A stretch of 64,000 bases of DNA, taken from Modicisalibacter radicis (GTDB lineage Bacteria > Pseudomonadota > Gammaproteobacteria > Pseudomonadales > Halomonadaceae). The DNA lies in the NCBI RefSeq assembly GCF_900961225.1, contig NZ_CAAHFN010000120.1:1-64000 (forward strand), given 5' to 3'. Every line of letters begins with the position of its first letter. The stretch's first letter is position 1. The notes beneath the pieces were generated by a model. That model made no database searches. It was not told where the DNA came from and saw nothing but the letters and a program-made list of their open reading frames with translations. The translations under genes were made by a program, and so were the position numbers. This document shows, one piece after another, positions 1-8,454 of this stretch.

Positions 1-94
1 CCACCTGACCCCATGCCGAACTCAGCAGTGAAACCGCTCAGCGCCGATGGTAGTGTGGGGCTTCCCCATGCGAGAGTAGGTCATCGTCAGGCAT
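1..94 (+). rRNA. rrf: 5S ribosomal RNA, 3' portion
   Basis: The first bases match the 3' three quarters of a gammaproteobacterial 5S rRNA. They include the CCACCTGACCCCATGCCGAA segment, the GCGCCGATGGTAGTGTGGGG core and the CCCCATGCGAGAGTAGG helix. The closing strand GTCAGGCAT would pair with the 5' end, which lies upstream of the window. The 5' quarter is missing only because the window begins inside the gene. As 5S is normally last in an rrn operon, 23S and 16S should lie just upstream. Confidence 0.95.
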
Positions 95-102
95 TTATTT
101 CG

Positions 103-130
103 ACACCCCCGGCCAGTGGTCGGGGGTGTT
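103..130 (+). terminator. Intrinsic terminator of the rRNA operon
   Basis: ACACCCCC (103-110) pairs with GGGGGTGT (122-129), and the transcript continues into a T-rich stretch (TTGTCGTTTC). It sits 8 nt after the 5S gene, the expected place for an rrn terminator. Confidence 0.85.
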
Positions 131-159
131 GTCGTTTCGGGACTTCCCTGACGCGTCGC

Positions 160-189
160 GGAGCGCCGCCCGACGGAGCGCCGCCCGAC
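160..189 (+). repeat. 15-bp tandem duplication between two terminators
   Basis: GGAGCGCCGCCCGAC occurs twice in direct succession (160-174, 175-189). It lies in the non-coding spacer between the two terminators downstream of 5S. No gene is seen here. Confidence 0.8.
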
Positions 190-226
190 GAGTGGTCGTC
201 CCGCCCCTCGTCAGGCCTCGTCACGC

Positions 227-257
227 AAAAGCCCCCGGCCACCTCGGGGGCTTTTTT
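227..257 (+). terminator. Second intrinsic terminator after the rRNA operon
   Basis: GCCCCC (231-236) pairs with GGGGGC (246-251), flanked by AAAA before and TTTTTT after, so it could work in both directions. No gene lies between this hairpin and the first terminator, so it most likely backs up termination of the strong rRNA transcript. The rest of 95-400 holds the duplication at 160-189 and a candidate promoter at 336-364, and nothing else I can support. Confidence 0.8.
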
Positions 258-335
258 ATGCGCGGAATAAAGTGGTAGCGCCTCGGCTGTGCCTCGTGCG
301 TTGCGCCGGACTCGGGTTGGTTGTGAAACAAGCAG

Positions 336-364
336 TTGGCGTTCATCTTTACGCGCTGTATGGT
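336..364 (+). promoter_or_regulatory. Candidate sigma-70 promoter for the small lipoprotein gene
   Basis: TTGGCG (336-341) and TATGGT (359-364) are separated by 17 bp, a reasonable -35/-10 pair. It lies 36 bp upstream of the ATG at 401. Judged by eye only. Confidence 0.4.
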
Positions 365-400
365 ATTGGTTCTAGTCCGTTACGTTCTCAGGAGGAGACG

Positions 401-601
401 ATGCAAAAGAATCTGCTGCGCAAGCTGGGGCTGGCCATGATGCTGGCGTTAATGCTGGGTGGTGTGGCTGCCTGCGATGATCAGGGGCCGGCCGAGGAAG
501 CGGGCGAGAACATCGACGAAGCGGCTGAAAATGCCGGCGACAGCGTCGAGGAGATGGGCGAAGACGTACAGGATGCTGCCGAGGACGCGCAGGACAATTG
601 A
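401..601 (+). CDS. Small acidic lipoprotein, function unknown (66 aa)
   Basis: The ATG at 401 follows a strong GGAGGA ribosome site (391-396). Residues 1-24 form a basic, hydrophobic signal peptide ending in a lipobox (VAAC), so Cys25 should be lipidated. The residue after Cys25 is Asp (D26), which in the E. coli Lol rule keeps a lipoprotein in the inner membrane. The mature part is about 40 residues, almost entirely Glu/Asp/Ala with an 'E-x-x-x-A-E-x-A' rhythm, suggesting an amphipathic acidic helix. It stands alone with its own promoter and terminator. I do not recognise a named family. A role at the periplasmic face of the inner membrane is inference. Confidence 0.8.
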   Translation: MQKNLLRKLGLAMMLALMLGGVAACDDQGPAEEAGENIDEAAENAGDSVEEMGEDVQDAAEDAQDN

Positions 602-625
602 GCGTTCGTGAACGCAACGCATAAG

Positions 626-651
626 AAAGCCGGGCCCGGGCCCGGCTTTTT
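626..651 (+). terminator. Intrinsic terminator after the lipoprotein gene
   Basis: AAAGCCGGGC pairs with GCCCGGCTTT around a short CCGGGC centre, followed by TTTTT. It is near symmetric, so it can serve both the + strand lipoprotein and the - strand Tim44-like gene that ends at 670. Confidence 0.85.
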
Positions 652-669
652 AGTGCGTCGTCGTTCCCT

Positions 670-1491
670 TCAGGCAGCGGGATTCTGCTCGATGCCCTGT
701 ACGTACCAGGGCGATCCCTCGCGGAGGTCGCGGGTCAGGTGCCAGGTCTCGTTGAACTCGTTGTGATCGCCGTTTTCGTCGATGATGCCGTGGAAGATGA
801 CTGATGCCTCGGCTTGCTGGGCGTATTCCTGCACGTCGCCGAGTTCGACGAACAGCCGCACGATCTCGGTACGGTTGTTGGCCGGCTGGCTGGCCCGCTC
901 TTCGCGCAGCAGGTTGTAGAGTTCGGGAGTCACGTACTCCTGGATCTTGCTCAGGTCGTTATTGTCCCAGGCGCGCTGCAGCGCCATGTAATGTTCCTTG
1001 GCATCGTTGAGAAAGCGCGTCTTGTCGAACCATTCGGGCTGAGCGCCGAGTCCGCTGCTCTGGATGCCGGAAGAGGTGAAGGCCTGGGGCTGGGTGGCTT
1101 GAGCCGAGTCTTCCTGACTTCGAGGGGCGGCCGGACCCGCGACGGTAGCCGCACGGCGTCGGCTCAAGAGCCGCAGGGCCAGCCAGATTGCGCCACCGAT
1201 CAGCAGAATGTCGAACATGCGCATCCCGTCGAAGCCGCCGCCAAAGAATAGCGAGGCCAGTAGCCCGCCGGCGAGCAATCCGGCGAAGGGGCCGGCGAAG
1301 CGCGACAATCCTGCCGATGGCTTGCGCTGCGGTGTCGCGGCCGCACGCTGGGTCGCGGCAGGCTGTTGTGCCGTGGAGCGGGAATAGGAGCCGAAACTCT
1401 TGCCGCCACCGAGACGGCGGGCTTCGGCGTGATCGACGGCCAGGCCGAAGCCGAGCAGACCAACCATCAGCATGATGAATAAATGACGCAT
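670..1491 (-). CDS. Tim44-like domain protein, secreted or membrane-anchored (273 aa)
   Basis: Residues 1-24 look like a signal peptide. A Gly/Ser/Thr/Gln/Pro-rich segment follows (RRLGGGKSFGSYSRS, about 25-60), a typical start for bacterial Tim44-domain proteins. Two hydrophobic segments lie around residues 66-86 and 92-108. A soluble C-terminal half (about 155-270) has the Tim44/MlaC-like pattern of a helical bundle and beta strands ending near WYVQGIEQ. Mitochondrial Tim44 tethers the import motor, but the bacterial homologues have no agreed function. The gene is monocistronic. Family assignment is fairly safe; role unknown. Confidence 0.8.
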   Translation of the reverse strand: MRHLFIMLMVGLLGFGLAVDHAEARRLGGGKSFGSYSRSTAQQPAATQRAAATPQRKPSAGLSRFAGPFAGLLAGGLLASLFFGGGFDGMRMFDILLIGGAIWLALRLLSRRRAATVAGPAAPRSQEDSAQATQPQAFTSSGIQSSGLGAQPEWFDKTRFLNDAKEHYMALQRAWDNNDLSKIQEYVTPELYNLLREERASQPANNRTEIVRLFVELGDVQEYAQQAEASVIFHGIIDENGDHNEFNETWHLTRDLREGSPWYVQGIEQNPAA

Positions 1492-1578
1492 GTGTTTCTC
1501 CGGGAGCGGCGTGAAGGTACTCCGCCATTCTACTGGGTTACCCGGAGCGCTCCCAGCGGATATCGATATGGTGCCGGA

Positions 1579-2361
1579 TCAATCGTGGGTGGCTTCCTCG
1601 CGGGTGAAGACCCAGGTGTCGCCCTGAGAGAGCGTGGCATTGTAGCGGTAGCCGGCGACATTGAAGTCCTTGAGGCCTTCCGGCTCGTCGAGGCGCTGCC
1701 GGATCAGCCAGGCGCTCATCAACCCGCGCGCCTTCTTGGCGTAGAAGCTGATGATCTTGAACTGGCCGTTCTTGGCGTCCTTGAAGACCGGCGTGATCAC
1801 GCGCGATGACAGCCGCTTGGTATCGATCGCCTTGAAATACTCGTTGGAGGCGAGATTGACCAGTACCGGGGTGCCGCTGTCGGCCACGGCGCGATCGAGA
1901 TCGCGGGTCAGGCGCTCCTTCCAGAAAGCATACAGGTCCTTGCCGGCCGGGTTGGGCAGCCGCGTACCCATCTCCAGCCGGTAGGGCTGGATCAGGTCGA
2001 GCGGGCGCAACAGGCCATACAGGCCGGAGAGGATGCGCAGATGGTCCTGGGCGAAGGCGTTGTCTTCGTCGCTGAAGGCGGGCGCGTCGAGCCCTACATA
2101 GACATCGCCCTGAAAGGCCTGCGCGGCCTGCTTGGCGTTGTCCAGGTCGAACGGAGGCTGCCACTCGGCGTAGCGTGCCGCATTCAGCCCGGCCAGCTTG
2201 TCGCTGATCCCCATCAGCTCGGCGAGTCGTTGCGGCGAGTAATCGCGCAGGATCTCGATCAATTCTTGGCTCTGGGCCAGATAGTCCGGCTGAGTCTGCA
2301 TCGTGGTGGTCGGGGTGGTTTCGAAATCCAGCGTCTTGGCCGGGGAAATCACGCTCAGCAT
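1579..2361 (-). CDS. yaaA: Peroxide stress protein YaaA (DUF328/UPF0246), 260 aa
   Basis: The protein starts [14 protein letters not shown], the usual YaaA beginning, and is close to the E. coli length (258 aa). ATG at 2361 was chosen over longer in-frame starts because of the family N-terminus and a GGAG site about 8 nt upstream. The C-terminal half contains [12 protein letters not shown] and [12 protein letters not shown], both characteristic of the family. In E. coli YaaA is an OxyR-regulated protein that limits damage from hydrogen peroxide, partly by lowering available iron, and has a DNA-binding fold. No OxyR site was identified here. It reads in the same direction as the aldo-keto reductase upstream but with a gap of about 100 bp. 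Confidence 0.95.
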   Translation of the reverse strand: MLSVISPAKTLDFETTPTTTMQTQPDYLAQSQELIEILRDYSPQRLAELMGISDKLAGLNAARYAEWQPPFDLDNAKQAAQAFQGDVYVGLDAPAFSDEDNAFAQDHLRILSGLYGLLRPLDLIQPYRLEMGTRLPNPAGKDLYAFWKERLTRDLDRAVADSGTPVLVNLASNEYFKAIDTKRLSSRVITPVFKDAKNGQFKIISFYAKKARGLMSAWLIRQRLDEPEGLKDFNVAGYRYNATLSQGDTWVFTREEATHD

Positions 2362-2467
2362 GGCGAGCTCCAGAAGCGACGAGTGGTCAGCGGGAGAGTA
2401 TATCAGGCCCGATAGCGGGGGGGCCGATCGGCCCTTCGCTATCGGCCTCATAGGCCTGGCATGGCGC

Positions 2468-3502
2468 TCAGGGACAGGGGTTGGAGAGGCGCCGATGCAA
2501 ACCCTCGATCTCGTCGAGAACGGCCTGGGACAGCACCAGGTCTTCGCTGGCGATATTGCTGTCGAGTTGCTCCAGGGTCGTGGCACCGATGATGTTGCTG
2601 GTCAAAAACGGCCGCGAATTGACGAAGGCCAGGGCCATCCGTGCCGGGTCGAGACCGTGGCGGCGTGCGATATCGACATAGGCGCGGGTCGCCTGCTCGG
2701 CGACGTCCGAGGTGTAGCGCGAGAAGCGCTCGAACAGGGTGATGCGACCGCCTGCGGGGCGGGCGCCGTCGAGGTACTTGCCCGACAGCACGCCGAAGGC
2801 CAGTGGCGAATAGGCCAACAGGCCGACGTTCTCGCGATGGGCGATCTCGGCCAGGCCCACCTCGAAACTGCGGTTGAGCAGGTTGTAGGGATTCTGCACG
2901 CTGGCGACACGCGGCAGGCCGAGGGTATCGGCCAGGTGCAGGCAACGCATCACACCCCAGGGGGTGTCATTGGACAGGCCGATGGCGCGGACCTTGCCGG
3001 CGTCGACCAGTTCCTTGAGCGCTGTCAGCGTCTCCTCGAGCGGCGTGGGGTCCTCGTCGGGGTCCGGGGCGTAGCCCAACTGGCCGAAGATGTTGACGTT
3101 GCGTGCCGGCCAATGGAGCTGGTAGAGGTCGACGTAATCGGTCTGCAGGCGCTGCAGGCTGGCATCGATGGCCCGCTGGATGTGGCTGCGGGTCAGTTGC
3201 GCGCCGCCGCGAATGTGTTCCATGCGCCCCGGGCCGGCCGCCTTGGTGGCGATGACCAGGTCATCGCGCTTGCCGCGTGCCTTGAGCCAACTGCCGATAT
3301 AGGCTTCGGTGAGCCCCTGGGTCTCCGCCTTGGGAGGGACCGGGTACATCTCGGCGGTATCGATGAAATTGATCCCGGCGTCGACGGCCCGGGTGAGTTG
3401 CTGATGGGCTTCGGCTTCGCTGTTCTGCTCGCCGAAGGTCATGGTGCCCAGGCAGAGTCGGCTGACGCTGATCCCGGTATCGCCTAACGCTCGTTGCTGC
3501 AT
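2468..3502 (-). CDS. tas: Tas-like NADP-dependent aldo-keto reductase (344 aa)
   Basis: This is an aldo-keto reductase with the intact catalytic tetrad Asp48, Tyr53 (IDTAEMYP), Lys87 (IATK) and His130 (LYQLHWP). The length matches E. coli Tas (346 aa), and the [16 protein letters not shown] segment is typical of Tas, where it follows the catalytic His. Start MQQRALG at 3502 follows GGAG at about 9 nt. Tas suppresses tyrosine auxotrophy when overexpressed in E. coli by unclear means; its natural carbonyl substrate is not known. A divergent Sel1 gene lies upstream, so 3503-3731 must carry both promoters. Confidence 0.9.
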   Translation of the reverse strand: MQQRALGDTGISVSRLCLGTMTFGEQNSEAEAHQQLTRAVDAGINFIDTAEMYPVPPKAETQGLTEAYIGSWLKARGKRDDLVIATKAAGPGRMEHIRGGAQLTRSHIQRAIDASLQRLQTDYVDLYQLHWPARNVNIFGQLGYAPDPDEDPTPLEETLTALKELVDAGKVRAIGLSNDTPWGVMRCLHLADTLGLPRVASVQNPYNLLNRSFEVGLAEIAHRENVGLLAYSPLAFGVLSGKYLDGARPAGGRITLFERFSRYTSDVAEQATRAYVDIARRHGLDPARMALAFVNSRPFLTSNIIGATTLEQLDSNIASEDLVLSQAVLDEIEGLHRRLSNPCP

Positions 3503-3731
3503 GCTTCGAGGCTCCGAAAAAATGGCGGAAAACAGCATGGTAACGGGCCGTTCAGAAGGCGGCAAATGGGGGTTGAGTCGGGCCATGGTGGGGCGTATGC
3601 TTGCCACCCGTTGCCCCGGCGGAGACCGGGCGGTTGGCAGTCAGGAGATGACGCGCGGGTTGGCTCGCAGCTCGTAGAGCGTCGTGCCAGACGCCGTCAC
3701 CCAGGCAAACTCGATCAAGGTGTTAGTCGCC

Positions 3732-4238
3732 ATGCCGCAGCCATCTTCTTTGTTCATCCGGCTTGAATTCCGGTTGGCAGAGCAGCTGTTCCATACCCGC
3801 TGGCTACCCCGATCACCGCGCACGCAGCGCTTCACGCTGCGGCTTTTTCAGCGCTGTGCGGAGGCAGGGCATGTCACGGCATTGTCGGTTTACGGGCACA
3901 TGCTGTTTCATCGCGGCATAACCCCCCAGGACAAGGCCAAGGGCGCCCGGTACGTGTTGCAGGCGGCGAATACCGGCGACAGTCGCGCCCAGTACCAGGC
4001 CGGTCGTATCTACGAATACGGCTGCTCCCAGTATCCACGGCGCGATGATCATGCCGTGACCTGGTATGCGCGAGCCGGCGAGGCGGGCCATCCGCAAGCG
4101 GCGGAGCGTCTTGTCCAGGCGTATCGCCTCGGCGAACTCGGGCTGCCCGTCGACCCCCGGCGTGCGGCCCAGTGGCAGGCGCTTGCCGAGCGTCATGGTG
4201 AACTCGGCCAGATCGACCAGCGGACGCTCACCCACTGA
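3732..4238 (+). CDS. Sel1-repeat (SLR/TPR-like) protein, 168 aa
   Basis: Three tandem alpha-alpha repeats of Sel1 type can be read: AEAGHVTALSVYGHMLFHRG, AANTGDSRAQYQAGRIYEYG and AGEAGHPQAAERLVQAYRLG. Each has the A-x-x-G-[DH]-x-x-A signature. ATG 3732 is preferred because AAGG lies 11 nt upstream; an alternative in-frame ATG at 3684 would add 16 residues. No signal peptide is seen, so it is probably cytoplasmic. Sel1 repeats bind partner proteins; nothing here identifies the partner. Confidence 0.75.
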   Translation: MPQPSSLFIRLEFRLAEQLFHTRWLPRSPRTQRFTLRLFQRCAEAGHVTALSVYGHMLFHRGITPQDKAKGARYVLQAANTGDSRAQYQAGRIYEYGCSQYPRRDDHAVTWYARAGEAGHPQAAERLVQAYRLGELGLPVDPRRAAQWQALAERHGELGQIDQRTLTH

Positions 4239-4383
4239 TCGTCTTTCGGGGGTCGCCTCGCGTCGCCTAACACCGTACGCTAGGCAGGTCGGGCAGCCCG
4301 GCCCGTGGCCCGTGTCGTCGCGGGTCCAGGTTGCCCGTTGATTTATCGCCCGCCGCCGCTGCCGGTAACAAAGGATAGATGAT

Positions 4384-4878
4384 GTGACGCTGCCCACTCT
4401 TCTCGATATCGAAGCGTCCGGTTTTGGCCGGGGCAGCTATCCCATCGAGGTCGGTCTGGCCCGGGCCGATGGCAGTGTCTGCGCCTTCCTTATCCAGCCC
4501 CAGGAAGAATGGACCCATTGGGACCCCAAGGCGGAGCTGCTGCACGGCATTTCGCGTAGCCGGCTCGAGCGCGAGGGCTATCCGGTGATCGAGGTGGCAC
4601 GTTGGCTCAACGATGAACTCGCCGAGATCGGCATCGCCTACAGCGATAGCTGGGGCTATGACAACACCTGGCTGTCGCTGCTGTTCCATCACGCGGGCAT
4701 GTTGCCGCGCTTTCGTCTCGAGGCACTGCGTTCGCTGCTCGAGGAATCGCAGTTGGCCCGCTGGAAGCGTACCAAGGAAGCGCTGATTCTCGAGCGCGGA
4801 ATCCAGCGTCATCGCGCCGGTGAAGATGCGCGCCTGTTACAGCTCACCTACCAGCGTACCCGCGATACCCAGCAGTGA
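4384..4878 (+). CDS. DnaQ-superfamily 3'-5' exonuclease-like protein (164 aa)
   Basis: All five DEDDh residues are visible: Asp8 and Glu10 (LLDIEASG), Asp93 (GYDNTWL), His143 and Asp148 (HRAGED). This is therefore likely an active two-metal 3'-5' exonuclease of the RNase T/DnaQ fold. It is shorter than RNase T or DnaQ. Translation begins at GTG 4384, 9 nt after AAAGGA; the nearby ATG at 4382 runs straight into a stop. Substrate (RNA or DNA) cannot be told from sequence. It has no operon partner. Confidence 0.8.
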   Translation: MTLPTLLDIEASGFGRGSYPIEVGLARADGSVCAFLIQPQEEWTHWDPKAELLHGISRSRLEREGYPVIEVARWLNDELAEIGIAYSDSWGYDNTWLSLLFHHAGMLPRFRLEALRSLLEESQLARWKRTKEALILERGIQRHRAGEDARLLQLTYQRTRDTQQ

Positions 4879-4986
4879 ACGAGCCTGGAAGCGTTGGGCT
4901 ACCGGCCCCGCTTCGCGAGCCTGTTCTCTCGGCGCCTGTCGCCTTTCCCGCTGCTCTATTCCATGATGCGCTTCCTTGGCGAGGCT

Positions 4987-5973
4987 TCAGCCCTCGCCGC
5001 TGACCGACAGCAGGACCTTGCCGAAACTGTCGTTGCTTTCCAGGAAAGCCATGGCTTCGGCGGCCTTCTGAATTGGCCAGTCGCGGTCGATCAGGGCACG
5101 CAACTCGCCGCCCGCCAGGCGCGGCCAGACATGCGTGTATAGACTGTCGAGAATTGCCCCCTTGGCCTTCGCGGACTTGCTGCGCAGGGTCGAGCCGATC
5201 AGCCACTGGCGCTTCATCAGCATGCGCCCCATGTCGAGCTCGGCGTGGCGCCCGCCCATCAAGCCGATCAGCACCAGCCGGCCATCCGTGTTGAGCGCCC
5301 GCTGGTTCTCGGCCAGATAGCTCGCTCCGACCGGGTCGAGGATCACATCGGCGCCGCCCCAGTCATTGACGGCCTCGACGAAGCTGCCCTGGTGGCGGTT
5401 CCAGCCGCCATCGGCACCCAGTTGCCGGCACCGGGCGATCTTGTCATCGCTGCCGGCGGTGACGAAGCAGGGGTAGCCGAAGGCCCGGCATAGCTGTATT
5501 GCCGTGGTGCCCACGCCGCTTGCCCCGGCATGCAGCAAAACCCGCTCGGGGCGGCCCTCGACGTGGCGCAGCCCGCCCTCCATGAACAGGTTCAGCCAGG
5601 CAGTGGCATAGACCTCGGGCAGCGCCGCGGCCTCGCGCAGGCCGTACCCCTGGGGCAGCGGCAACACCTGCTCCTCGCGGACGACCACCTCCTCGGCGTA
5701 ACCGCCGCCCGCCAGCAACGCGCAGACCTTGTCGCCCGGGCGCAGGCGCTCCACCTGCGGGCCGGCCTCGATCACCGTGCCGCTGATCTCGAGGCCCAGG
5801 GTCTCGGAAGCGCCGGGCGGCGGCGGATACTGCCCGGCCCGCTGCATCAGGTCAGCGCGGTTCATGCCCGCCCAGGCGACGCGGATGCGTACGTCTCGGG
5901 GGCTCTCGCTGCGCGGGGCGTCCTGTTCCTGCCAGGTCAGCGTCTGATCATCTTCGATGGTGATGGCGAACAT
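4987..5973 (-). CDS. NAD(P)H quinone oxidoreductase, PIG3/Qor family (328 aa)
   Basis: A zinc-free medium-chain dehydrogenase/reductase. The N-terminal GroES-like domain contains RVAWAGMNRADLMQRAGQYP, a signature of the PIG3-type branch. The Rossmann domain has GASGVGTTAIQLCRAFG for NADPH binding. No zinc-ligand cysteine pattern is present. Start MFAITIEDD at 5973 follows AAGGAG. The likely role is NADPH-dependent reduction of quinones or enones in the cytoplasm. It is divergent from the acyltransferase gene at 6086; the intervening 110 bp must hold both promoters. Confidence 0.9.
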   Translation of the reverse strand: MFAITIEDDQTLTWQEQDAPRSESPRDVRIRVAWAGMNRADLMQRAGQYPPPPGASETLGLEISGTVIEAGPQVERLRPGDKVCALLAGGGYAEEVVVREEQVLPLPQGYGLREAAALPEVYATAWLNLFMEGGLRHVEGRPERVLLHAGASGVGTTAIQLCRAFGYPCFVTAGSDDKIARCRQLGADGGWNRHQGSFVEAVNDWGGADVILDPVGASYLAENQRALNTDGRLVLIGLMGGRHAELDMGRMLMKRQWLIGSTLRSKSAKAKGAILDSLYTHVWPRLAGGELRALIDRDWPIQKAAEAMAFLESNDSFGKVLLSVSGEG

Positions 5974-6085
5974 CCGTTGCTCCTTGCTGGTATGCCTGCT
6001 CACTGTAGCCAAGCCAAGGCGGCCACGTCACTGTCATATGCCATCGGCATGCTGTGTCCGATACCGACAAGAGCGGGACCGGACC

Positions 6086-7888
6086 ATGATCGACATCGCA
6101 CGCGCGCTGCGTCATCACCTGAGGGGATTCGAGCGTCTCCCCGGATGGTTGCGGCAGGGGATCTGTTCGCTGCTGCGCCGCCTGGTCCATGAAGACGAGA
6201 TCAACGCCTTTCTCGTCGAACACCGCGATCGTCGCGGCATCGCCTTCGTCGACCAGGTGCTCGAGCATTTTCGCTTCGGCTACACCTTGCCGTCGCGCGA
6301 GCGCGAGAACATTCCGGCGCTCGGCCGGGTATTGATCGTCGCCAACCACCCGCTGGGCGCGCTCGACGGGCTGGCGCTGTTGCGGCTGGTGGCCGACGTG
6401 CGGCCCGACGTCAGGATCGTCGCCAACACCCTGTTGACGCAGCTCGAGCCGCTGGCCGACTGCCTGCTGGCGGTGGACAACCTCGGGCGGCGCGGCTTTC
6501 GGCGCAGCCTGGCCGACATCGGCGCCGCGCTCGATCGTGAGGAGGCGGTGATCGTGTTTCCCGCCGGCGAGGTCTCCCGCGCCGGCCCCCGTGGCGTGCG
6601 CGATAGGCGCTGGCAGGCCGGGTTCCTGCATGTGGCGCGACGCACCAATGCGCCGCTGCTGCCGCTGCACGTCCAGGGACGCAACTCCTGGTGGTTCTAT
6701 GCCCTGGCCGCGTTGCGCAACGAACTGGGCACGCTACTGCTGCCTCACGAGATGTTCCGCCAGCGCGACCGCTTGCTGCGTGTCCGTGCCGGCGAGCTGA
6801 TCCCGCTCGAACGCTTCGACCACGCGGAGCTGGCGACGCCGGTCAAGCTCAAGCTGCTGCGCAAGCATGTCTACCGTCTGGGGAGCGGCCGCCGGGGCAT
6901 CTATCGGGGCGAGGCGGCGATCGCGCATCCCGGGAACCGCCAGGCCCTGCGCGAGGAGCTGCAACAAGCCGAGCATCTGGGCGCGACCCGCGACGGCAAG
7001 CAGATACGGCTCTATGAAGGCACGCGGGATTCGGTGGTGCTGCACGAGATCGGCCGGCTGCGCGAGATCGCCTTTCGCCGGGTCGGCGAGGGCAGCGGCC
7101 GCCGCCGTGACCTCGACGACTTCGACAGTCACTATCGCCATCTGCTGGTATGGGACGAGCGGGACCTGGAGATCGCCGGCGCCTATCGACTCGGCGAGGT
7201 GGGGCGACTGCTCGATCGCCGGGGGCTCGACGGGCTTTATTCGCCGACCCTGTTCCACATGGACGAGGCGCCCTGGGACGACTGGCGACAGGGTCTGGAG
7301 CTGGGACGCAGCTTCGTCCAGCCACGCTACTGGGGGCGACGCAGCCTCGACTACCTGTGGCTGGGCCTGGGCGCCTACCTGCGGCGTCACCCCGAGGTGC
7401 GCTGGCTGTTCGGGCCGGTGACGATCTCGGGGCGGTTGCCGTTGCGCGCCCGCGAACTGCTGGTCAGCTATTACCGGCACTACTACGGCGACCTGTCGGA
7501 ATGCGTGCGGGCCAGGGCGCCTTTCATGATGTCGACGGCGGGGCGGCGGGAAGCCGAACGGCTGTTTTGCGGCGACGAGCGCGAGGGCGACTTCCGGCGC
7601 CTGCGCGAGCAGATCGAGGCCCTGGGAGCCAGCGTGCCGGTACTCTACAAGCAATACTGCGAGCTGACCGAGCCGGGCGGCGTGCGGTTCATGGACTTCA
7701 GCGTCGATGCCGACTTCGGCTACTGCCTGGATGGCCTGGTGGTGGTCGATGTCGCGCGACTCAAGCCGGACAAGCGGCGGCGCTATATCGGCGAGACACC
7801 AGCGGTTGGCGACTCCGGTCACGCGCCGCCGGCGGTCGGCGAGGCTACGACGATGCCGGCGAGGCGGCCACGCCAGCCGGCCTCATGA
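6086..7888 (+). CDS. OlsF-like bifunctional acyltransferase (PlsC domain + GNAT/OlsB domain), 600 aa
   Basis: The N-terminal half (about 60-290) is a lysophospholipid-acyltransferase domain with NHPLGALDG and FPAGEVSR. The C-terminal half (about 310-590) is a GNAT domain of the hemolysin/OlsB type (LREIAFRRVGEGSGRR, YRLGEVG, SYYRHYYG). This two-domain order matches OlsF, which makes ornithine lipid from ornithine: the C-terminal part N-acylates and the N-terminal part O-acylates. The His88-Asp94 spacing is H-X5-D instead of the canonical H-X4-D. ATG 6086 fits the start of the conserved region. The last 44 nt overlap the convergent LOG gene. An ornithine-lipid function is inferred from domain order. 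Confidence 0.75.
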   Translation: MIDIARALRHHLRGFERLPGWLRQGICSLLRRLVHEDEINAFLVEHRDRRGIAFVDQVLEHFRFGYTLPSRERENIPALGRVLIVANHPLGALDGLALLRLVADVRPDVRIVANTLLTQLEPLADCLLAVDNLGRRGFRRSLADIGAALDREEAVIVFPAGEVSRAGPRGVRDRRWQAGFLHVARRTNAPLLPLHVQGRNSWWFYALAALRNELGTLLLPHEMFRQRDRLLRVRAGELIPLERFDHAELATPVKLKLLRKHVYRLGSGRRGIYRGEAAIAHPGNRQALREELQQAEHLGATRDGKQIRLYEGTRDSVVLHEIGRLREIAFRRVGEGSGRRRDLDDFDSHYRHLLVWDERDLEIAGAYRLGEVGRLLDRRGLDGLYSPTLFHMDEAPWDDWRQGLELGRSFVQPRYWGRRSLDYLWLGLGAYLRRHPEVRWLFGPVTISGRLPLRARELLVSYYRHYYGDLSECVRARAPFMMSTAGRREAERLFCGDEREGDFRRLREQIEALGASVPVLYKQYCELTEPGGVRFMDFSVDADFGYCLDGLVVVDVARLKPDKRRRYIGETPAVGDSGHAPPAVGEATTMPARRPRQPAS

Positions 7889-8414
7889 GCCGGTCGAGCA
7901 ATGGCCCGGGCTCCGACGCCGCGGCCAGCCGGGCCCGGGTCGTCGCATCGAGGAAGCCGCATTCGGTGGCCTGGTCGAGAAATTCCAGCAGCGGGCGGTA
8001 GAAGCCCGCGACGTCGAGCACGCCGATCGGCTTGTCGTGCAGGCCCAGGTACTGCCAGGTCCAGATCTCGAACAGCTCCTCGAGCGTGCCGATACCGCCG
8101 GGCAGGGCGACGAAGGCATCGGCGTGCGCCGCCATGCTCGCCTTGCGTTCGTGCATGTCCGCCACGCGCACCAGCTTGGTGAGCCCGTCGTGGGCGAGTT
8201 CGCGATCGACCAGGTGATGGGGGATGACGCCGATCACCTCGCCGCCGGCGGCCAGCGCGGCATCGGCCAGGGCGCCCATCAGGCCGACCCGGGCACCGCC
8301 GTAGACCAGTGTCAGGCCGCGTTCGGCGATGGCACGGCCGAGCGTCACGGCGGCTTCCCTGAAGCGCGGGTCGTGGCCCTCTCGCGAGCCCAGGTAGACG
8401 CAGATACTTGGCAT
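7845..8414 (-). CDS. LOG family protein, cytokinin-riboside 5'-monophosphate phosphoribohydrolase-like (189 aa)
   Basis: A Rossmann-like lysine-decarboxylase-motif protein (TIGR00730 group 1). It carries MHERKA (88-93) and PGGIGTLEE (105-113), the two motifs that form the active site of LONELY GUY enzymes, which cleave nucleoside monophosphates into base plus ribose-5-phosphate. Start MPSICVYLGSR at 8414 is the family N-terminus, preceded by AAGGAG. Bacterial members are often misannotated as lysine decarboxylases. Natural substrate in non-plant-associated bacteria is uncertain. Its 3' end overlaps the convergent acyltransferase gene. Confidence 0.9.
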   Translation of the reverse strand: MPSICVYLGSREGHDPRFREAAVTLGRAIAERGLTLVYGGARVGLMGALADAALAAGGEVIGVIPHHLVDRELAHDGLTKLVRVADMHERKASMAAHADAFVALPGGIGTLEELFEIWTWQYLGLHDKPIGVLDVAGFYRPLLEFLDQATECGFLDATTRARLAAASEPGPLLDRLMRPAGVAASPASS

Positions 8415-8454
8415 GGAGTGCTCCTTTGGGCAGGCGGCGGATCGCCGGGTCGTG

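Noticed and set aside
13-270. 85-codon frame over the 5S gene
   Set aside because: It reads through 5S rRNA and two terminators; not protein-coding.
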